DNA of 64,000 nt from Carposina sasakii (GCA_014607495.2 CP053155.1:14756001-14820000); one strand, 5' to 3'. Shown: positions 22,741 to 36,204, counted from the first letter of the stretch. Numbers and translations: made by a program. The notes: generated from the letters alone by a model not told the origin.

Positions 22741-25566
22741 TAGATACCAAAATATCAGCTGATCAAAAATCCGCCATTTTGTTTGTATACGGATAAGTGA
22801 ATTTAGATATTATGTTCGTTCATGTTCGCGAGAATGATTTCCCTGGATAAAATGGTGACCGTCTGCCAGCGTACTGTCAACTGATTTATTGTATATTTCC
22901 CTGCATCTAATACTATTCAGCCTATCTACAATGTTTACCAAAGTACAGCAAGCTCTCAGTCTATTACTTTTAGATATTTGCAACGTTTTCGTACAAAATA
23001 GTTGTTTGGAAAACCCATCCATTTGCGGAAAGGAAAACGAAAACGATTACCCACATAATACACGAATTATATGATAGGGTGCACTTTATGTCAACATGCA
23101 AATTGTGTTACGATAGTAAGTCGCTATAAGCATTACCTTTTATCTAGTTTTTGCAACGGTAAATATTTAAGCTCAGGGTGCTTTGAATATTAATTTAAAT
23201 ATGGCGATAGTGGCTGTAGGCGAGGAGGGAAATGAGGGCCAGACCAGAGGGCTTTCATGTTTTCCAAGAGATATTGTTGTTTTTCCGAGAAACTGTATAT
23301 CTGACTCTAAATAATATTTTTTATTTATAATTTACTGTATATCTTATAATTATATCAAAATTTAACCCATGGCATTTGCATGCCACCTGCACCTATTAGC
23401 AAAATATGCAGGAACTATTTAAATTATGTAAGAAATTATGTTATGGTGCTATTATAATAATCTACCCACCCATATTTGAGCAAATAAATTATCTGAATCT
23501 GTAGGTATCTTTCATTGTCCGTTTAGCCGTTTTTAGTAAACATAAACATAATACACAAGCAGATTTAGCGATCATATTATTTTTACGGTTTTGCCTACGT
23601 TGTATAAGTAGCACAGTACAGTACTTATTTATTAATTTACATAACCGGTAACTTACATGATATATGGCAAAAATTACCTGCGTTTATAAAATTTAATCCC
23701 ATTTCCCGTGCCATACTTGCCATAAGTTCGTTGAAGTCATTCTTACGGCCACAGAATGCATGCAAATTAAAAACGCATTGACATTCTCCCTTCAAATTAT
23801 ACCCCATTAATTATAACACAAACATTTATGAGAAAAATTTAATTCGCACATATAAATTATGCTGGCAAATTAAGAAGTATCTCGTTCGTACGGGAATGCA
23901 TAAATTGGGTGACTCAGGCAACAAGTCGCGCAGTTCAGGTAGATAGAGGGAGATAAGTAGATGATTTCGGGTGTACCGGCGAATGGAAGCGACAAGGAAA
24001 GAGCAATCTATCATACGAGCCATCGTTCGTCGGCTGTGATTTATAATAAAACAACATTGCCGAAGTATGCGCTCCGGTTATTGAACCTGCGCGGGAGTCG
24101 CGGAAAACTGGTACCTACCTGTTGCGTTTTCGAAAAAACGTAGTTTATCAGACATCGAATGAGATGGCGGCTTAATGACGACCTTGGAGTGACATCACTG
24201 ACGTGTATTGGTGCTAATACGCTGTACTCTCCAAAAATATACTTGGTCAGGTATTTCAAGATTAAATAATCTTGTTAAAGTGGAGCTACCAGCTCCTGTC
24301 CTTAAAGCCCATATTACCACTAGCGACATGCTCTGGAAAAAAGTAGGTCTTATTATGTATTACATTGATGCTGCGACTGAACTGGTCAAAATTATGGTTA
24401 TAGTAGGTACCAGAATGTTATCAGTCATTGACACGTTTGCTGTGATTCAAGAACTATGTCTGACGTAAATTTCATTTTATACGAGTAAGTGGAAAGCTTT
24501 ATCACAAATGTAAACATAGTGTAATCTGTATCTAACCAGGGGGCTAAGGTAAAGTGACGTCGTTTCGCAATCTCAAATACAAGCAATATCAAATGCAGCG
24601 AGATATATCAGCTAGCTTAATCGATGATAAACAGTTGGCCATTGACCAGTTAAACCTACTACCTATAACTTAAAATAAAGTTGGACTGACTACAGTATTT
24701 TTGACGTATTGACGTACCTAAAAGTTAACACAATTTATAGGTCAAATAACTGGCCTTTAACGTCCAAGAAATGGTAGGCAATCAGATGTCGTGTTTTTTC
24801 ACTGTGTCCAGCGTACCTTTTTAATTTAGTAGATGTCACTTACAACATTAAATCCCGTAAGAAGTGGACCAGTTATATTGACTGGAGAAAAGTTTCTTTT
24901 CAGATAAAAATTAAATGAGATGCCGAAGAATGCCGCTTTGTGAAACCAAATGAATTTGATGCAGTTTTCATGAGCAAAGGATTCTTTTATCACACGTTAA
25001 TTATAAAAGTATAATGAATATTTATTTTCTCTCACTGTCTGCTCTTTAATTAGAAATTAGTTAATTTTAGAAATAAATAAATAATAAGTACTGAGATAAA
25101 TGTAAAGTCGCTATTGTTTCGCCAAATTTCATTAAAATTAGATCAGCGGTTTTTTCGTGGATATTGTGTGTTATATTTTACCTTTGGCAGACACCAAAAC
25201 TGTTGAAAAAGTCGTGTAAAATTACAACTTAAAAACAAAATTCTCCGAACAAAGACTAGAAAAACAAAAGTATCCAGTTATTTAGGTGAATGGAAATGCG
25301 CGCGCGCATCCTACACCCCTGTCACGTCATTAGTCGTCTATGAATGTGAATAAACTGTGGAGCTTTCTAGCATCAATGTTGATATGCGGCCAGGAGTATA
25401 ATATGATAAACATGAACTATGATTTGATGACGAGAGTTGGCGTGAGGTAGGAAGCCGGCTGTCGAACAAATGCGAAATCCTTAGCAACATGGGCTTGGAA
25501 ACCATATTGCCTAAATAATGGGATGAGGGCAGGAAGATAATGATGATATTGATAACTATTAAAATT
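22741..25566. other. Longest stretch without recognised repeats or genes
   Basis: Short frames of 60-95 codons on both strands (for example 24208-24468 plus), none with a motif. Best place in the window for unrecognised host sequence. Confidence 0.45.
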
Positions 25567-25685
25567 CGGTGTTTTTCCACAAACGATGGCGGCTTTTTTG
25601 TAAGCGTTTTCCCACTAGACGCCACATATTAGATGACAAAAGCAGTGATCGTGTCGTGGTCGTGCCGTCCAGTGGAAAAACGCCG
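25567..25685. mobile_element. Short inverted-repeat element (CGGTGTTTTTCCAC)
   Basis: Seen: left CGGTGTTTTTCCAC and right (minus) CGGCGTTTTTCCACTGGACG; an internal AAGCGTTTTCCCACTAGACG echoes the end. Single copy. Confidence 0.65.
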
Positions 25686-25920
25686 ATTAACGTCGCGAAA
25701 ATTATAATGAAGTCCCAAATCAAAATATATTAAAACAACTTACATAAGCAGCTCCTCGTTGTTTCTGATTGGTCGGGTTACTTCGGGTGAACTCGGGTGA
25801 CAGCCAAGCGCGGCGCTGATAGTTAGTTCTACTCTGGCAGAGTATTTCTGGCCAGATTAACTAAAACTCTTAAGAATGCCCAAGGAAAGTAGAGAAACAC
25901 ACTAATAATGCATAGATCTG

Positions 25921-26293
25921 TATACAGTGTGATTTTTACTCGTCATCGTTCCCAAAAACTACGGAATCTCGTCATCATCACGATCATTTTTCTCCATGGA
26001 AGCATCCCAGGTGGGAAGTGTCTGGTTTCCAAAGTTGAGTAAATAGACTGCGTTTTTCTGCATAAATGCACCTTGACGCGTGTAGCAAGATTTTTTCACG
26101 AGAAATAATTAATATCTATCAATGAAAAAACTAGCATAAACACTGGACACTATAAATTTCGCCCGATCAAGTTAAAATTTACAATAAATTACATCGTTTC
26201 CCAACATTTTTTTGGCATAAAATTACTTTACTTGATGTATAGAGTACGTACCTACCCTTCGTTAAGGGTGGCGACGAAAAAACACCCTGTATA
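25921..26293 (+). mobile_element. CAGGGTG-ended MITE, copy 2
   Basis: Seen: starts TATACAGTGTGATTTTTAC and ends GAAAAAACACCCTGTATA, with all interior blocks of copy 1; lacks the ATATTAGGGTCC segment. Confidence 0.88.
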
Positions 26294-26335
26294 TACCCTA
26301 TTACGAACAAAAATAATATTAACACTGATGTTCAC

Positions 26336-26480
26336 TAAAATACATAAGCTGCATCTGTGCATGTCGTAAGAGTCGACTAAGGAACTCGGGTATCCTCTCA
26401 GGCCACTGATCTTTTACGTCTAGCCCGGCTATGCTAAACGTGTGTGTTGGATCTCCCTCGTGATCTAGATGTTTCTTTTT
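26336..26480 (+). repeat. Dispersed repeat C, partial
   Basis: Seen: AATACATAAGCTGCATCTGT, GTCGTAAGAGTCGACTAAGG, then CCCGGCTATGCTAAACGTGT. Confidence 0.6.
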
Positions 26481-26825
26481 GTTTATCAAAAAAGTATCAT
26501 GGCATCGCTAATAATAAGATCTGGATTTAACAGTTCGTATTAATGAAAATTAAAATTTCCTAGTTGTGTATTGTATAGCAATCTATATAAAAGCAATATG
26601 TACATAGATATACATACATCAAAGTATGAAAAACGCGATGACCGACATTTCCGGCTAGAGTAAAGTCCGCAGCTTCAGTGGTGGTCGCACCACCCACGGG
26701 CGGGTGAAGGAACTCACTCGAAAATATTACGAACTCGTTGCCACGATCTTTGGCCCATAGTTATTTTAGATATGTTTCTATATGCTAGACTAAAGGAAAT
26801 AATGGATGGATGTCATCATACACCT

Positions 26826-26905
26826 TGCTTATGCGGGGCTTCACTAGAATACATCAGCTGCATTTCCTTCCGTGCATGGTATAAGAGTCGACTGAGGAAC
26901 TCATT
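26826..26905 (+). repeat. Dispersed repeat C, 5' half
   Basis: Seen: TTATGCGGGGCTTCACTAGA and ATACATCAGCTGCATTTCCT then AAGAGTCGACTGAGGAACTC. Confidence 0.65.
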
Positions 26906-27442
26906 AAACATATCGAGGCCAGATGTTAAGATCAGAGTCTAAGAGAACGCCTCTGAGTAGAAGAATCTTTTCATTGTACTGATTATTATCGTAGCTTCTA
27001 AATACATACTATATTTTAGTTACTATCTATACAAATCTAGAAACAATACATCAAACAAAGTAATTTTCTGTAATTAAGTAATTTCATCGAATAATGTAAA
27101 TAAATACAGAACTATTCCAAATATTCGACAGCTAATTAGCTATTAAAACTATCGGATTCCAAAACACAACATCGAAATGTTCAATCAAATCTATTTCTAA
27201 CTTTGTAACACATTTGATTAAGTCGAGATGAGATTGAGGCATAAGGGTGCTTTTACACTAGAGATGAAAAAATCCGATTAAAAAAGAGCGGAGAATATTC
27301 AGACCGGTGATTGGTGAATATACATTAGCGTGTGGCTTGGTGCCGATTTCCAATGGTCAAATAGCCTATTTGAAGGATAAAGTTGATGCTGTCTGCATCT
27401 TGATCAATTTTTAGAGAAAAACACCGTCAAAATTTGTCGGAT
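26906..27442. other. No gene seen
   Basis: AT-rich, no repeats recognised. Confidence 0.5.
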
Positions 27443-27660
27443 ATTCACTATGGTGCACCCACCAATACCGAGCCCTACAAATCAAATTTGATTTCGGAAA
27501 TAGTGCGATTAGATGTATTATCTTGCATGCTAGGTGCTCGGGTCTGGTTTCTCGTGGTGATTGTAGGTAGTGCAAGTGCTTGTTATCGCAGTTATGAGTT
27601 ATCAGATCCGAGGGTCAGTGGAGGGTGTAGGGCCCGGTGGTGGGCGCACCCATAGTGAAT
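27443..27660. mobile_element. MITE with ATTCACTATGG ends
   Basis: Seen: left ATTCACTATGGTGCACCCAC, right (minus) ATTCACTATGGGTGCGCCCA, complementary for 30+ bp. Interior holds CATGCTAGGTGCTCGGGTCT and CAGATCCGAGGGTCAGTGGA. The small ORF over it is a by-product. Confidence 0.85.
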
Positions 27661-28289
27661 GTTTGAACTTTCGAATTGTAACGCCTAATATAATTTCATT
27701 TATTTGTCAGACAGTCTATCTGACCATTGGAGAAATTAGCCCTTAATGTGAAAATATTTTATTTACAAGGTATAAGATCGTGAACATTATTTTCTACTAA
27801 TGGAAAAGGAAAGAATAATTTATTTATCAGTCGTTTTTAAATATTGTCTTCTTAAACTGATTTGGAAATATATTATTGGCAAAGATTTTCACTCTCGGGT
27901 TATGCTTATAAAAAGGTTAGTAAATTGACTTGAATGGAATGAATTTTCTCTAGCTCCGCTCCGCCCCAGGTGTAAAAGTTCCTCAAAGAAACCGTTTCAT
28001 TAAAAAAACATATTAAAGGAAGCGCAATAAAAAATATATTACAATATGGGTGATAAATTTTTAATGTGTTTACAAATTACAATCGTAATACACAGCTTTG
28101 ACCTAAAATGTTATGGATTTGGGCTCATTCAAAAGTACCTGACAAAGAAGTTATTTTTTTACTGTAGATAGAAGAAAAATTTAATAAAATCCAAAGAAAT
28201 TTAATGTCCACTCATAAGCACTATTATTATGCTTTTATAAAAATAATTTTACTGAAAGCACTAAAAAGATTTTTAAAATTGTACTTAGA

Positions 28290-28467
28290 AAAACTTAAAA
28301 TAAAAAGCTCCGTGATCTCTACTTTATGATCCTGCAAATCTAGCTATCTCGTTTAAAACAAATCTCGGATTTTTTAAATTCCTAACTTAAAATTTTGTAT
28401 GAAAACTATTGAAGAATTAATCTGAGATATGCAAAACATCTGTAATAGAAATTGACTGTTAGGGAAA
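28290..28467. mobile_element. Foldback MITE (GGCCAATTTCTATA family), copy 2, partial
   Basis: Seen: CAAATCTCGGATTTTTTAAA, AATTTTGTATGAAAACTATT and GTAATAGAAATTGACTGTTA. Left end degraded. Confidence 0.65.
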
Positions 28468-28892
28468 CACAGCCGTATAAGTATGTATGTGAATATAAAC
28501 CAGAAATAAATAAATAAATAAATAAAACCAACGTCATTGGTCAATTGACCATCGTATAACCAACAGTCTGCATTTCATAATCTACCGACAATTATTTTTA
28601 CAAGTGCACATAATATTCTTAATAGACTGCTAAAAGTAACATGGTTGTTTTATATTTCATTCCCTGCGCAGACTTCTTAAGGTATATTATAAAACCGGTC
28701 CGATGGCCGTCGGACTATCGGCCAATTATTTAGTTTAGGATTTCGGCCGGTCGCCATGGCAACCGAGTGAGGTGCGCCTTAATGAATTTTGTCGTTAACA
28801 ATTCGACGTTTTTGTGCATGTTGCCTCGTCACTTACACTTTCAATTAGGGCTTTTTGTTGCTGAGCTTGTTTTGTTATGGATTTAGTAGGAA

Positions 28893-28990
28893 GTTTTGGT
28901 TGACATACATAAATACATAATACACGCGTATGGCGAAGACTACATATCTCCATATAGTACGTCCCAAACATACTCGTATCTCGGTTGCCC
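28893..28990 (-). mobile_element. Probable LINE tail fragment (family E), diverged
   Basis: Seen: an ACATACATAAATACATAA tail followed by a shortened motif (CACGCGTATGGCGAAGACTA) and the shared CATATCTCCATATAG. It fits family E with a deletion. Confidence 0.45.
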
Positions 28991-29471
28991 CTCATAATTA
29001 AATTCTACATACAGTATAAGCTGTTACAGACCAACAACAACAAAATTAATTACAATTCATGAACAAACTTTTGTATCGGCAATAAACAGCTTTTCCTTCG
29101 AGTCAATGAAATTAGTATTAAAACCATGAGACGCGGTGAAAGCTCCCGTAACAAGAAAGTTCGACCAGTAATGATAAAAAGCTTTTTGGATAGACAAACG
29201 GAAAAAAATCATTAAAACGTCGACTCAGAGACGTGCCGACGACGGCGGCGATAGCGTCAGCAAAGATGAACGATTTTTGAGACACTTTGTTAAGTTTTGT
29301 AGTTTTCCAAAAACAGTTTACCTACTTATTATTTCTTAGAATTTCTCAATAAAAATCATCCTGTATAGCCAGTATAATTGTGTCGCACTGCTGGGCGTAG
29401 GTCTGCTTTTGAGTTCATTTATCCCTGAAATATATTTGTTCTAAAAGTATTAATATAAAACTTTAAAATCG

Positions 29472-29735
29472 TACATACATACATATAATCACGCCTTTAT
29501 CCCTTACGGGGTAGGCAGAGCACCAAGGGCCGATAGAACCACATGGTGCCACTTCTGATAAATTTTTAGGGTATAGTTGAGATGTACAAGTTCGGTTAGT
29601 AATGACAGGTGGTCAGCCCATCGCCCACAAAACACCAACACCCTCTTGTCCCTCTACTGTCTTGTACAGTATGCCTGGGAAGAGAAGCAGCTGTAGTATT
29701 ATACGTTTTTTTTTTCACTCCCAGAGCAGCATAGA
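29472..29735 (-). mobile_element. LINE 3'-end repeat (family A), longest copy
   Basis: Seen: an ACATACATATA tail, then CACGCCTTTATCCCTTACGG, GATAGAACCACATGGTGCC, GGTGGTCAGCCCATCGCC and a run of T before CACTCCCAGAGCAGCATAG. Orientation is set by the ATGT-type tail. The end resembles family E (same GTAGGCAGAG block), so A and E are probably related LINE tails. The source element is absent. Confidence 0.75.
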
Positions 29736-30651
29736 ATCTTATAATATTTAAAAATGAAACCGAGCAAAATTTGCATAATACGCTACCTAAAAAACACCAA
29801 AAACAAAAGTTAAACAGACACTACTTTCTAACACCCGGATAGAAAAAACAATTGCATGTACGACTGTAGTGTTCAATACCTAATGAACAGAACGCATTGC
29901 AGTCTTCATATAATAACAGGATTCACAGCTTTTTACAAAACCGTATTAAGCTTAGGTATATACTGCGTTAAGTCAACCGTGTTATTTTTTTAAATGAATA
30001 AATCGATGGCCGCTTACGTTATTAATATTCTATCGGTACACTGTCTGGCGATATGGTCAGTGAAGCTGTACACTGTACAGTGGTCGGTGTCTTGCAATCC
30101 TATCGACTTTTTTGTTGTCTGTACACATGGAGTTAGTACTTATTGGAGCTGTGATAAGTATAATGTAGTCATGCGACAGCCAATGAGCTGCATTTGAAAT
30201 GATTATGTTTTATTTTCGACGTAAGTATCTACTAAAATAATATTCAGTGTTAAAAACAAAACTGTAAAACAAAGCTGTAAAATAAAATATTTACCTAATA
30301 AAATTCCTCCTCCATTTAAAAAATAAAACAAGCTCCTCGGCTTGTCAGCTCCATGTCTCTATGTAAGCACGTTTTGTAAGGATATTATGTATTGATATTA
30401 TCCAAGAGCATTTGGGATATACAACTATATGAAACGCATATTTTACATGCATTAGTATGAAGAATATTTATTTTGGTAATGCATACTTTATTTCTATAAA
30501 TGATTTTATATTTGCCGTGTTTTTACGATATAAAGCAAATAAACACATTATGCATAGTGATGCATAGGCTTTAAGTGTAAAGCCCTTAAAAAGTGGAGCG
30601 AGCCCAGCGAGCAAAACCCGACATTCGAGATCCAGTCAACTAACTAACTAA

Positions 30652-30760
30652 CGGCCAATTTCAAAACGTGAGATCAAAAAGAACCTCAGATTATGTTGAT
30701 TCCAAATTTGAAGTTTTGTATGAATTGAGGATTATCTTGAGCCTTTAAAAAATTCTTACA
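30652..30760. mobile_element. Foldback MITE (GGCCAATTTCTATA family), copy 3, partial
   Basis: Seen: TAACGGCCAATTTCAAAACG, TGAGATCAAAAAGAACCTCA, AAGTTTTGTATGAATTGAGG. A shorter scrap (AATCTCAGATTTTTTGATCG) is at 49313-49362. Confidence 0.6.
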
Positions 30761-30771
30761 TTTATTTATCT

Positions 30772-30830
30772 GTAAATAGACTGTAGACACTTTTACGAAA
30801 ATCCGTAAATAGACACTTTTACGAAAATCC
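30772..30830 (+). repeat. Imperfect short tandem repeat
   Basis: Seen: GTAAATAGAC...ACACTTTTACGAAAATCC twice (30772-30804, 30805-30830), differing by a 7-bp indel. Confidence 0.85.
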
Positions 30831-31249
30831 GAGCTAGCCGTTTTACCAAACATCGGGTTCTACAAAATGCCTGCAACAAACAAACAAACAAACACAAGAC
30901 ATACAGGTGTCAGTCGTCTCGGATACGATCAGCCGGTGTCATCTAAGAGATAAGAAAAGTTTTTAATTAGCGGTAGTCGTATCAGTGACGTATATTAAAT
31001 GAGCCTCCATTTTGGGGGGGCGATAGTATCTCCTCGAGTATTTCTAGATTATCATCAGTTGTTGCCACCAGTGGCGCTAGTTTGTATGTGACTTTGAGTG
31101 AGAAGTACTGCACGATTGTGGTGTGTTGTTTCGCCGTGTGTATACAGTTTTGTAGCTATATTGTGGTTACAAATTAGTTCGTGAGAGATCTGTTTTGCGT
31201 GCAGGTGATTTTTTTCTAATGAATTCTGTTTGATTTTTAAGTTAACGAA

Positions 31250-31660
31250 CTTAACATTTTATACTTGCATGTAGTGTAAAATGGGGTAGTTTCCTATGGT
31301 TGAATCTTAATAACACCTTGTTCTTATCAGAATAAATAATCAAAATCTTGCCTATCTGTAAAATTACAATTTGATTATGTGTCCAAATGAGGTAGTAATA
31401 AGCCTTCAAAGTTAAGTGGGCAAGTCCACTTTTCAAATGCGAATTTTAATTAAAAAATTACAACATCTGTTTTGTGATCATATTTATAAACACAATATTT
31501 AATATAGCTGTAGAACAAAAGTTCTTTTACGCGCATACAAGTTGCTTAAAGAGTGACGTCACGTCGTGGTAGCCCGTATGGAGCGTTTTTTGGCAAGTCT
31601 AAAATAATTTTGAAATCGTTATATCCCGGAAAGTTTTCACTCTAGTAATGTTTTACTTTC
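31250..31660. repeat. ~400-bp repeat, copy 1
   Basis: Seen: TTGCCTATCTGTAAAATTAC, CCAAATGAGGTAGTAATAAG, AGTTAAGTGGGCAAGTCCAC, TCTTTTACGCGCATACAAGT, CGTTTTTTGGCAAGTCTAAA and TATATCCCGGAAAGTTTTCA. The same blocks occur in reverse order and strand at 61255-61640. No TIR seen; class unknown. Confidence 0.8.
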
Positions 31661-32104
31661 GCAAATGTTTCTTTTATTTTATGATATTTAAATATAAATA
31701 GAAATATTAAAACTGTAGACGACCCTATTATGAATATTTAAAAAAACATTACAGGTACGTAACTTCGCTTCCTCTGCGCTCCGGCACCTTTTTTCAAAGT
31801 TCACGCAGACAAAGTCGCGGGCGGTCGCAAAAGTAATCTATAAGTAAATGTATATTTTTTATTCTTAGATACCAATGTTCCCGAACGTAATTTTAATGAG
31901 GTAGATTTGCAAACTCTGCTGTAAAATATGAACATGCCAGGCCTTGTACAGTATAAGAAAAATAGTTAAACGTCTTTACCTACATGCACATTAGATAACG
32001 ATGCCCTGGGTTTTGTTATGCGTACTCGTAACTCCAGGGATTTTGTCCAAGCCAAAACACTACTATAGTAGGTACTGTACCTACTACAGTACTGTATTCT
32101 GCTT

Positions 32105-32350
32105 TTGTACGAAGTATCGCAGGTCTGGAATCCGAGATATGAGACCTACATCACTCGTATTGAAGGCATTCAGATGAGGTTCTTCAAGTACCTTTGTTGG
32201 TTACCGGCATCCGATACCACTCGGAAAATTACTTTGATGTGTGTAGAAGACACCATTTGCTCCCTCTTACCTTGCGAAGAGAGATGGCGGACTTGGTGTA
32301 TCTTTTACTCCACTGCGCCGAGGGTAACGTTTTTCGAGTGTATGAAAGTA
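32105..32350 (+). pseudogene. Jockey-like LINE C-terminal fragment, frameshifted
   Basis: Seen: frame one reads VWNPRYETYITRIEGIQMRF followed by FKYLCW; a second frame continues LTLRREMADLVYLLLH. These match in order two conserved blocks after the RT domain of Jockey/I-type LINEs (VWxPxYxxxIxRIExIQxxFxRY, then LxxRRxxxDLxxLxxLL). The switch of frame between them marks a frameshift. The clade is inferred from memory. Confidence 0.65.
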
Positions 32351-33412
32351 TGTTTGTATATTTCTTTGGCACGCTGTAGAGCCCAAACGACTTGTAGCAT
32401 TTGAGTTTTTATATAGTTAGATTTATCTAAGTCGTGCGTGATAGTGACACTGGGTCAAAATGTTTACGCAGTCGGGTTTTTTCTATGAGTAAATGAGATT
32501 ATTACTTATGTACGTAAAAACTAGAAATGTATCGACAACAGACTATTATTATCAATATGCTATGTCATAATGCTACTACCCTTAAGTTTAAAAAAGGTAG
32601 GTGTCTTGCCAACGTGACATTTCGTGCAGTCCCGCTTCGGGGAGTAACCAGTAAGCTAGGGTAATACACCTTGTTAATAGTCACCTAGGTATTTACACTT
32701 TAAAATTGAGTATTATGCACTTTAAGTATTAATATCTCGGACAGTGTAGGATTAAACCCATATGTTAATTATGAAAAAATATAGTTAGATTATGGCGGTA
32801 AAAATATTTTATTTATTTTATTTACCAAAATCCACAGCACTTAGAATAATACAGAGTTTAACATTCTATCATCATAACATACTGCTATTTATGGATTTTC
32901 ATTTTATATAATAATAATAAAGAGAGAGCAAAATTATTATCAGATTACTTAAATAATGATACATATTAGGTACTTAAAGTTGTTAGTGTGTTAGTAAAAT
33001 TACAGTCGTGTAAGGGTGTGTGTGTGTGTGTGTGATTGATTGATTATTACTAATAATTTTAATCAAGTCTTACCTGAAACATCTTTTAGTGCTACAAAAT
33101 AGGTCCAGGCTAGCGTAGTTTTATAGTAGCTCTGTATACGACAGACATATGAAAATAATAATATGACTACACAATTGTACGTAAGGGGAGAGTACTTTTA
33201 ATTAGGTTTTTGGGTAACTGGAAAATAATTTACAGCCTTTAAATTTATTTTAGATCTTATTAAGTCTTTACAACACGCTTCACCAATCCCAAATCATAAT
33301 AATAACACCTTGTTGTATGTGAAGAAGACTGAAGAAGAAGACTGGTCGTACACAAGGCAGGTGACCCTACATAAAAATAGATATATCTCCATTTCCTGCT
33401 AAAAGAACATAA

Positions 33413-33667
33413 TCCAAGGAAAAGCATAATGAATATGCTGATTTGGTATTAAAATTGCAGAATATAGTTACCAAGCGAATTTCACGGGCAATCGGCGGTA
33501 CAAGTTATACCCTGCCTGTTGGGGCCGCTCGTATAACAGCTTATCACGCGATATTGGCATGTGCTATGTTCTTGCCGACTCACTACTTATATATTTTAGC
33601 AATATGGAGACCTGTATGCAATACAATATATAACTATTTTCCTGGCTTCTACCCGTGGCACCAATAA
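33413..33667 (+). other. Unrecognised 84-codon open frame (exon or pseudogene candidate)
   Basis: Seen: an open frame between stops reading SKEKHNEYADLVLKLQNIVT, with ARITAYHAILACAMFLPTHY then LYILAIW as one likely membrane helix. It overlaps no repeat family I can see. There is no clear start; the first ATG-like position is internal. An AG at 33461 (ATTGCAG) could be a splice acceptor. I do not recognise the protein; random open frames of this length do occur in 64 kb. Confidence 0.2.
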
Positions 33668-33867
33668 CAGTTTACATTAAAATGTGAACTGTGTAGCACT
33701 ATCACACAAACCTCGTTGGTTTTACAAAGTGCTATTGTAACTAAGTTTTTTTGTAAAACCATTTAAAAGATAAATAAATAAAAAATATATGGCCTATCAT
33801 ATATTTTTCAATTAATAAAGAAATAATATGTGAACATTAAGTAAATCCTGACTTCCACACTAAGATC

Positions 33868-34022
33868 CTGAAAATAATAACGTTGCCAAAAACGTAATGT
33901 AATAAAAGAGATGGTCAAATTCGTCATCAGAGTTAATTGACCCGATAGCTCAGTTAGTGAGAGCACAGCACGGAATGCGAGAGGTCGTGGGTTCGAGTCC
34001 AACTCGGGTGAAAAAAAATTCA
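33868..34022 (+). mobile_element. Element T copy
   Basis: Seen: leader TAACGTTGCCAAAAACGTAA, AGAGATGGTCAAATTCGTCA, then the tRNA-like domain 33940-34010 with acceptor pairs ACCCGA/TCGGGT and box B GGTTCGAGTCC. A mismatch breaks the T stem. Confidence 0.82.
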
Positions 34023-36204
34023 TTTCTCAAAATATATTCATAATTATCCATCATATCAAATATTGTACCTACATCCTACTTACAAACTCGATGAAGATAG
34101 AGATAGCATTAGCTTACTTCAAATATACATAGGTCATGGGTACAGCTGCATGCTAGTGCAGTAGACCAAGTACAAACTTTTTGTCAGTTCGTAACGTAAC
34201 CATCACTTTGACAAATGTCATAAATATTGCGTGGCGTTTGCGTTATGGAGTGTCAAAAAGCAGTACAAGCGCGTGGCTCGATGTCATAAGTATATACCTA
34301 CTCAGTATGTCGGACTTATTGTCCTGATGTGATAGACAGTGTGTATAACAATTTAATGAAAAAAGAAGATAACAATTTGATAGCGAGAAATGTTAATTAA
34401 GAAGACCTAAGCTACTATACTAGTATATGTACCGGGGGAAGAGTAATAAAAAAAACAGCGGTTTTTTTATTCCATATACGAGCATAATCACCATCAAATC
34501 ATAAGCAAATTTGACACTTTACTTGATGACCACTAATTTTGACACCTGTCAATTTATCACGATATTATAATTGAATATAATTTTACAGATGCTCTGCGCC
34601 TGCGCCGGTAATAACACTTTCGTGTAATAAATGAAACGTTTTATTAACTTATGAGATCGTCGGTCTTCGTAAGCGATGTTGATTTGTTTTAAATTATATT
34701 GCCCGCGGATAATAAAAAAAACTTTTTTTTTTGGGTTTATGACTACGAATGTTGACCTTTAACTAATAAGGTCCACAATCCACTTACGCCTAGTCTATCC
34801 TTAATTTTAGGATGTTATGTGCTAATCCGTTGTTAATGTTAATAGTTTTTTAATATTTAATTTTGAAATACTCGTACCTCAATATTGAAATATCGGATAA
34901 ATTGGAATCTCACTTTTTGTAATCCTATCGTGAGTTTACCACAGTTCTAAACGGACTTAGGTAACGAAACCACAAGAACACTTGACATTTTGACAATATA
35001 CAAACATTTGGCTTCGACTGACGACGCCATAATTTTTAATGTAAAGTTGGCAGTAACGTGCGCAGTAATAACGTATCGTTACAGTAATTTGTGCACATTG
35101 TGCTGAATGCAAAAAAAAAACTGCATTCGGCCCGAAGCAGTCTCATTAGGGCGGTTAAGCCGCGCGCTTCTGCGTTCTGGGAAAAGACGCACGATGCCTA
35201 AATACTAAAATTGCAGTAGCTCAACTCTGTATAAATATATATTTTTTCATTTTATCGTTTAGTAAAGTTTGTATACTTACCATTGCTTTTTTTTCTAGGG
35301 TCTGTATGTACTCGTTTTGTCATAAGTATTACTAAAAAAAGAAATTATGTTAATTTTTTCGATAGCTTTCGACATGTTTGCTGTATTTCGTCCAGAAAAT
35401 AACTAACTCTTTCTGTTTATATAGAAAAGCATCACAGCATATGCGCTTTTTCGCAGATAAAACTAAATCTAGCTATGATCAATTGGACAGTGGTCTCCGG
35501 ATGGAGCTCTCTGTGTGTGGCCTAAATGTAGCCGAATCCTTATTTCATGATATGTAAATTAATAATTAAACAACACAACACAAACATGTATTAGATTTAT
35601 GATTTGTTTAATAAAAAAAACATAATCGAAAATATGTAAATTTCAAACTGGTGCACTTTTTTAGTCTGTGCCAATATTCAAAATTTATAACCCGACAAAA
35701 TTAAAGTGACTTGTTCCCTTTTCAAAGATGGTGTTATTGGATGGTTTAACAAATCGTTCGGGTTTATCGAACATGGTGGCCGGACTAAATAATGCGCAGA
35801 AATGATCTACAAACTTATTAATTCCAGCGGCAGAATGCCAAACGAATGCAATTTACACGTGATGTTTTATGAATTGTGAAGATTCTAGCGACACTTTTTG
35901 CGCGAGATGCATTTTTGTGTTGATTTCGATCGATTTTTTTTGTTGATTTGAATTAGGAAGGTTTTAGGGGTCTGGAGAGATAATGCGATGAATACTTTAA
36001 TTTAATTTTTAAATCTTAAGCATAGATAGATAGATAGATAAAATCCTTTTATTGTACTACTATTTTGTGTACCTTGTACAGAAAATAGTATTAGCGAGAT
36101 TAGATTTAGGAAGAAAGATGTTAATACAAGTCAAACTTCCTTGACTAGATTCGCCTAGCGGTCATAGTGATGGAGCCTGATCGGTAACTAGTTACTAACT
36201 ATCA
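34023..36204. other. No gene seen
   Basis: About 2.2 kb, AT-rich with T runs; no repeats shared within the window and no long frame. Confidence 0.5.

Larger units (their letters stand above)
29736..31249. other. No gene seen
   Basis: Apart from the MITE at 30652 and the short repeat at 30772, AT-rich DNA. 31040-31200 is slightly GC-richer. Confidence 0.5.

Noticed and set aside
33016..33033. Telomeric or satellite repeat
   Set aside because: It is a short (GT)n microsatellite; no TTAGG arrays, the usual insect telomere unit, occur in the window.
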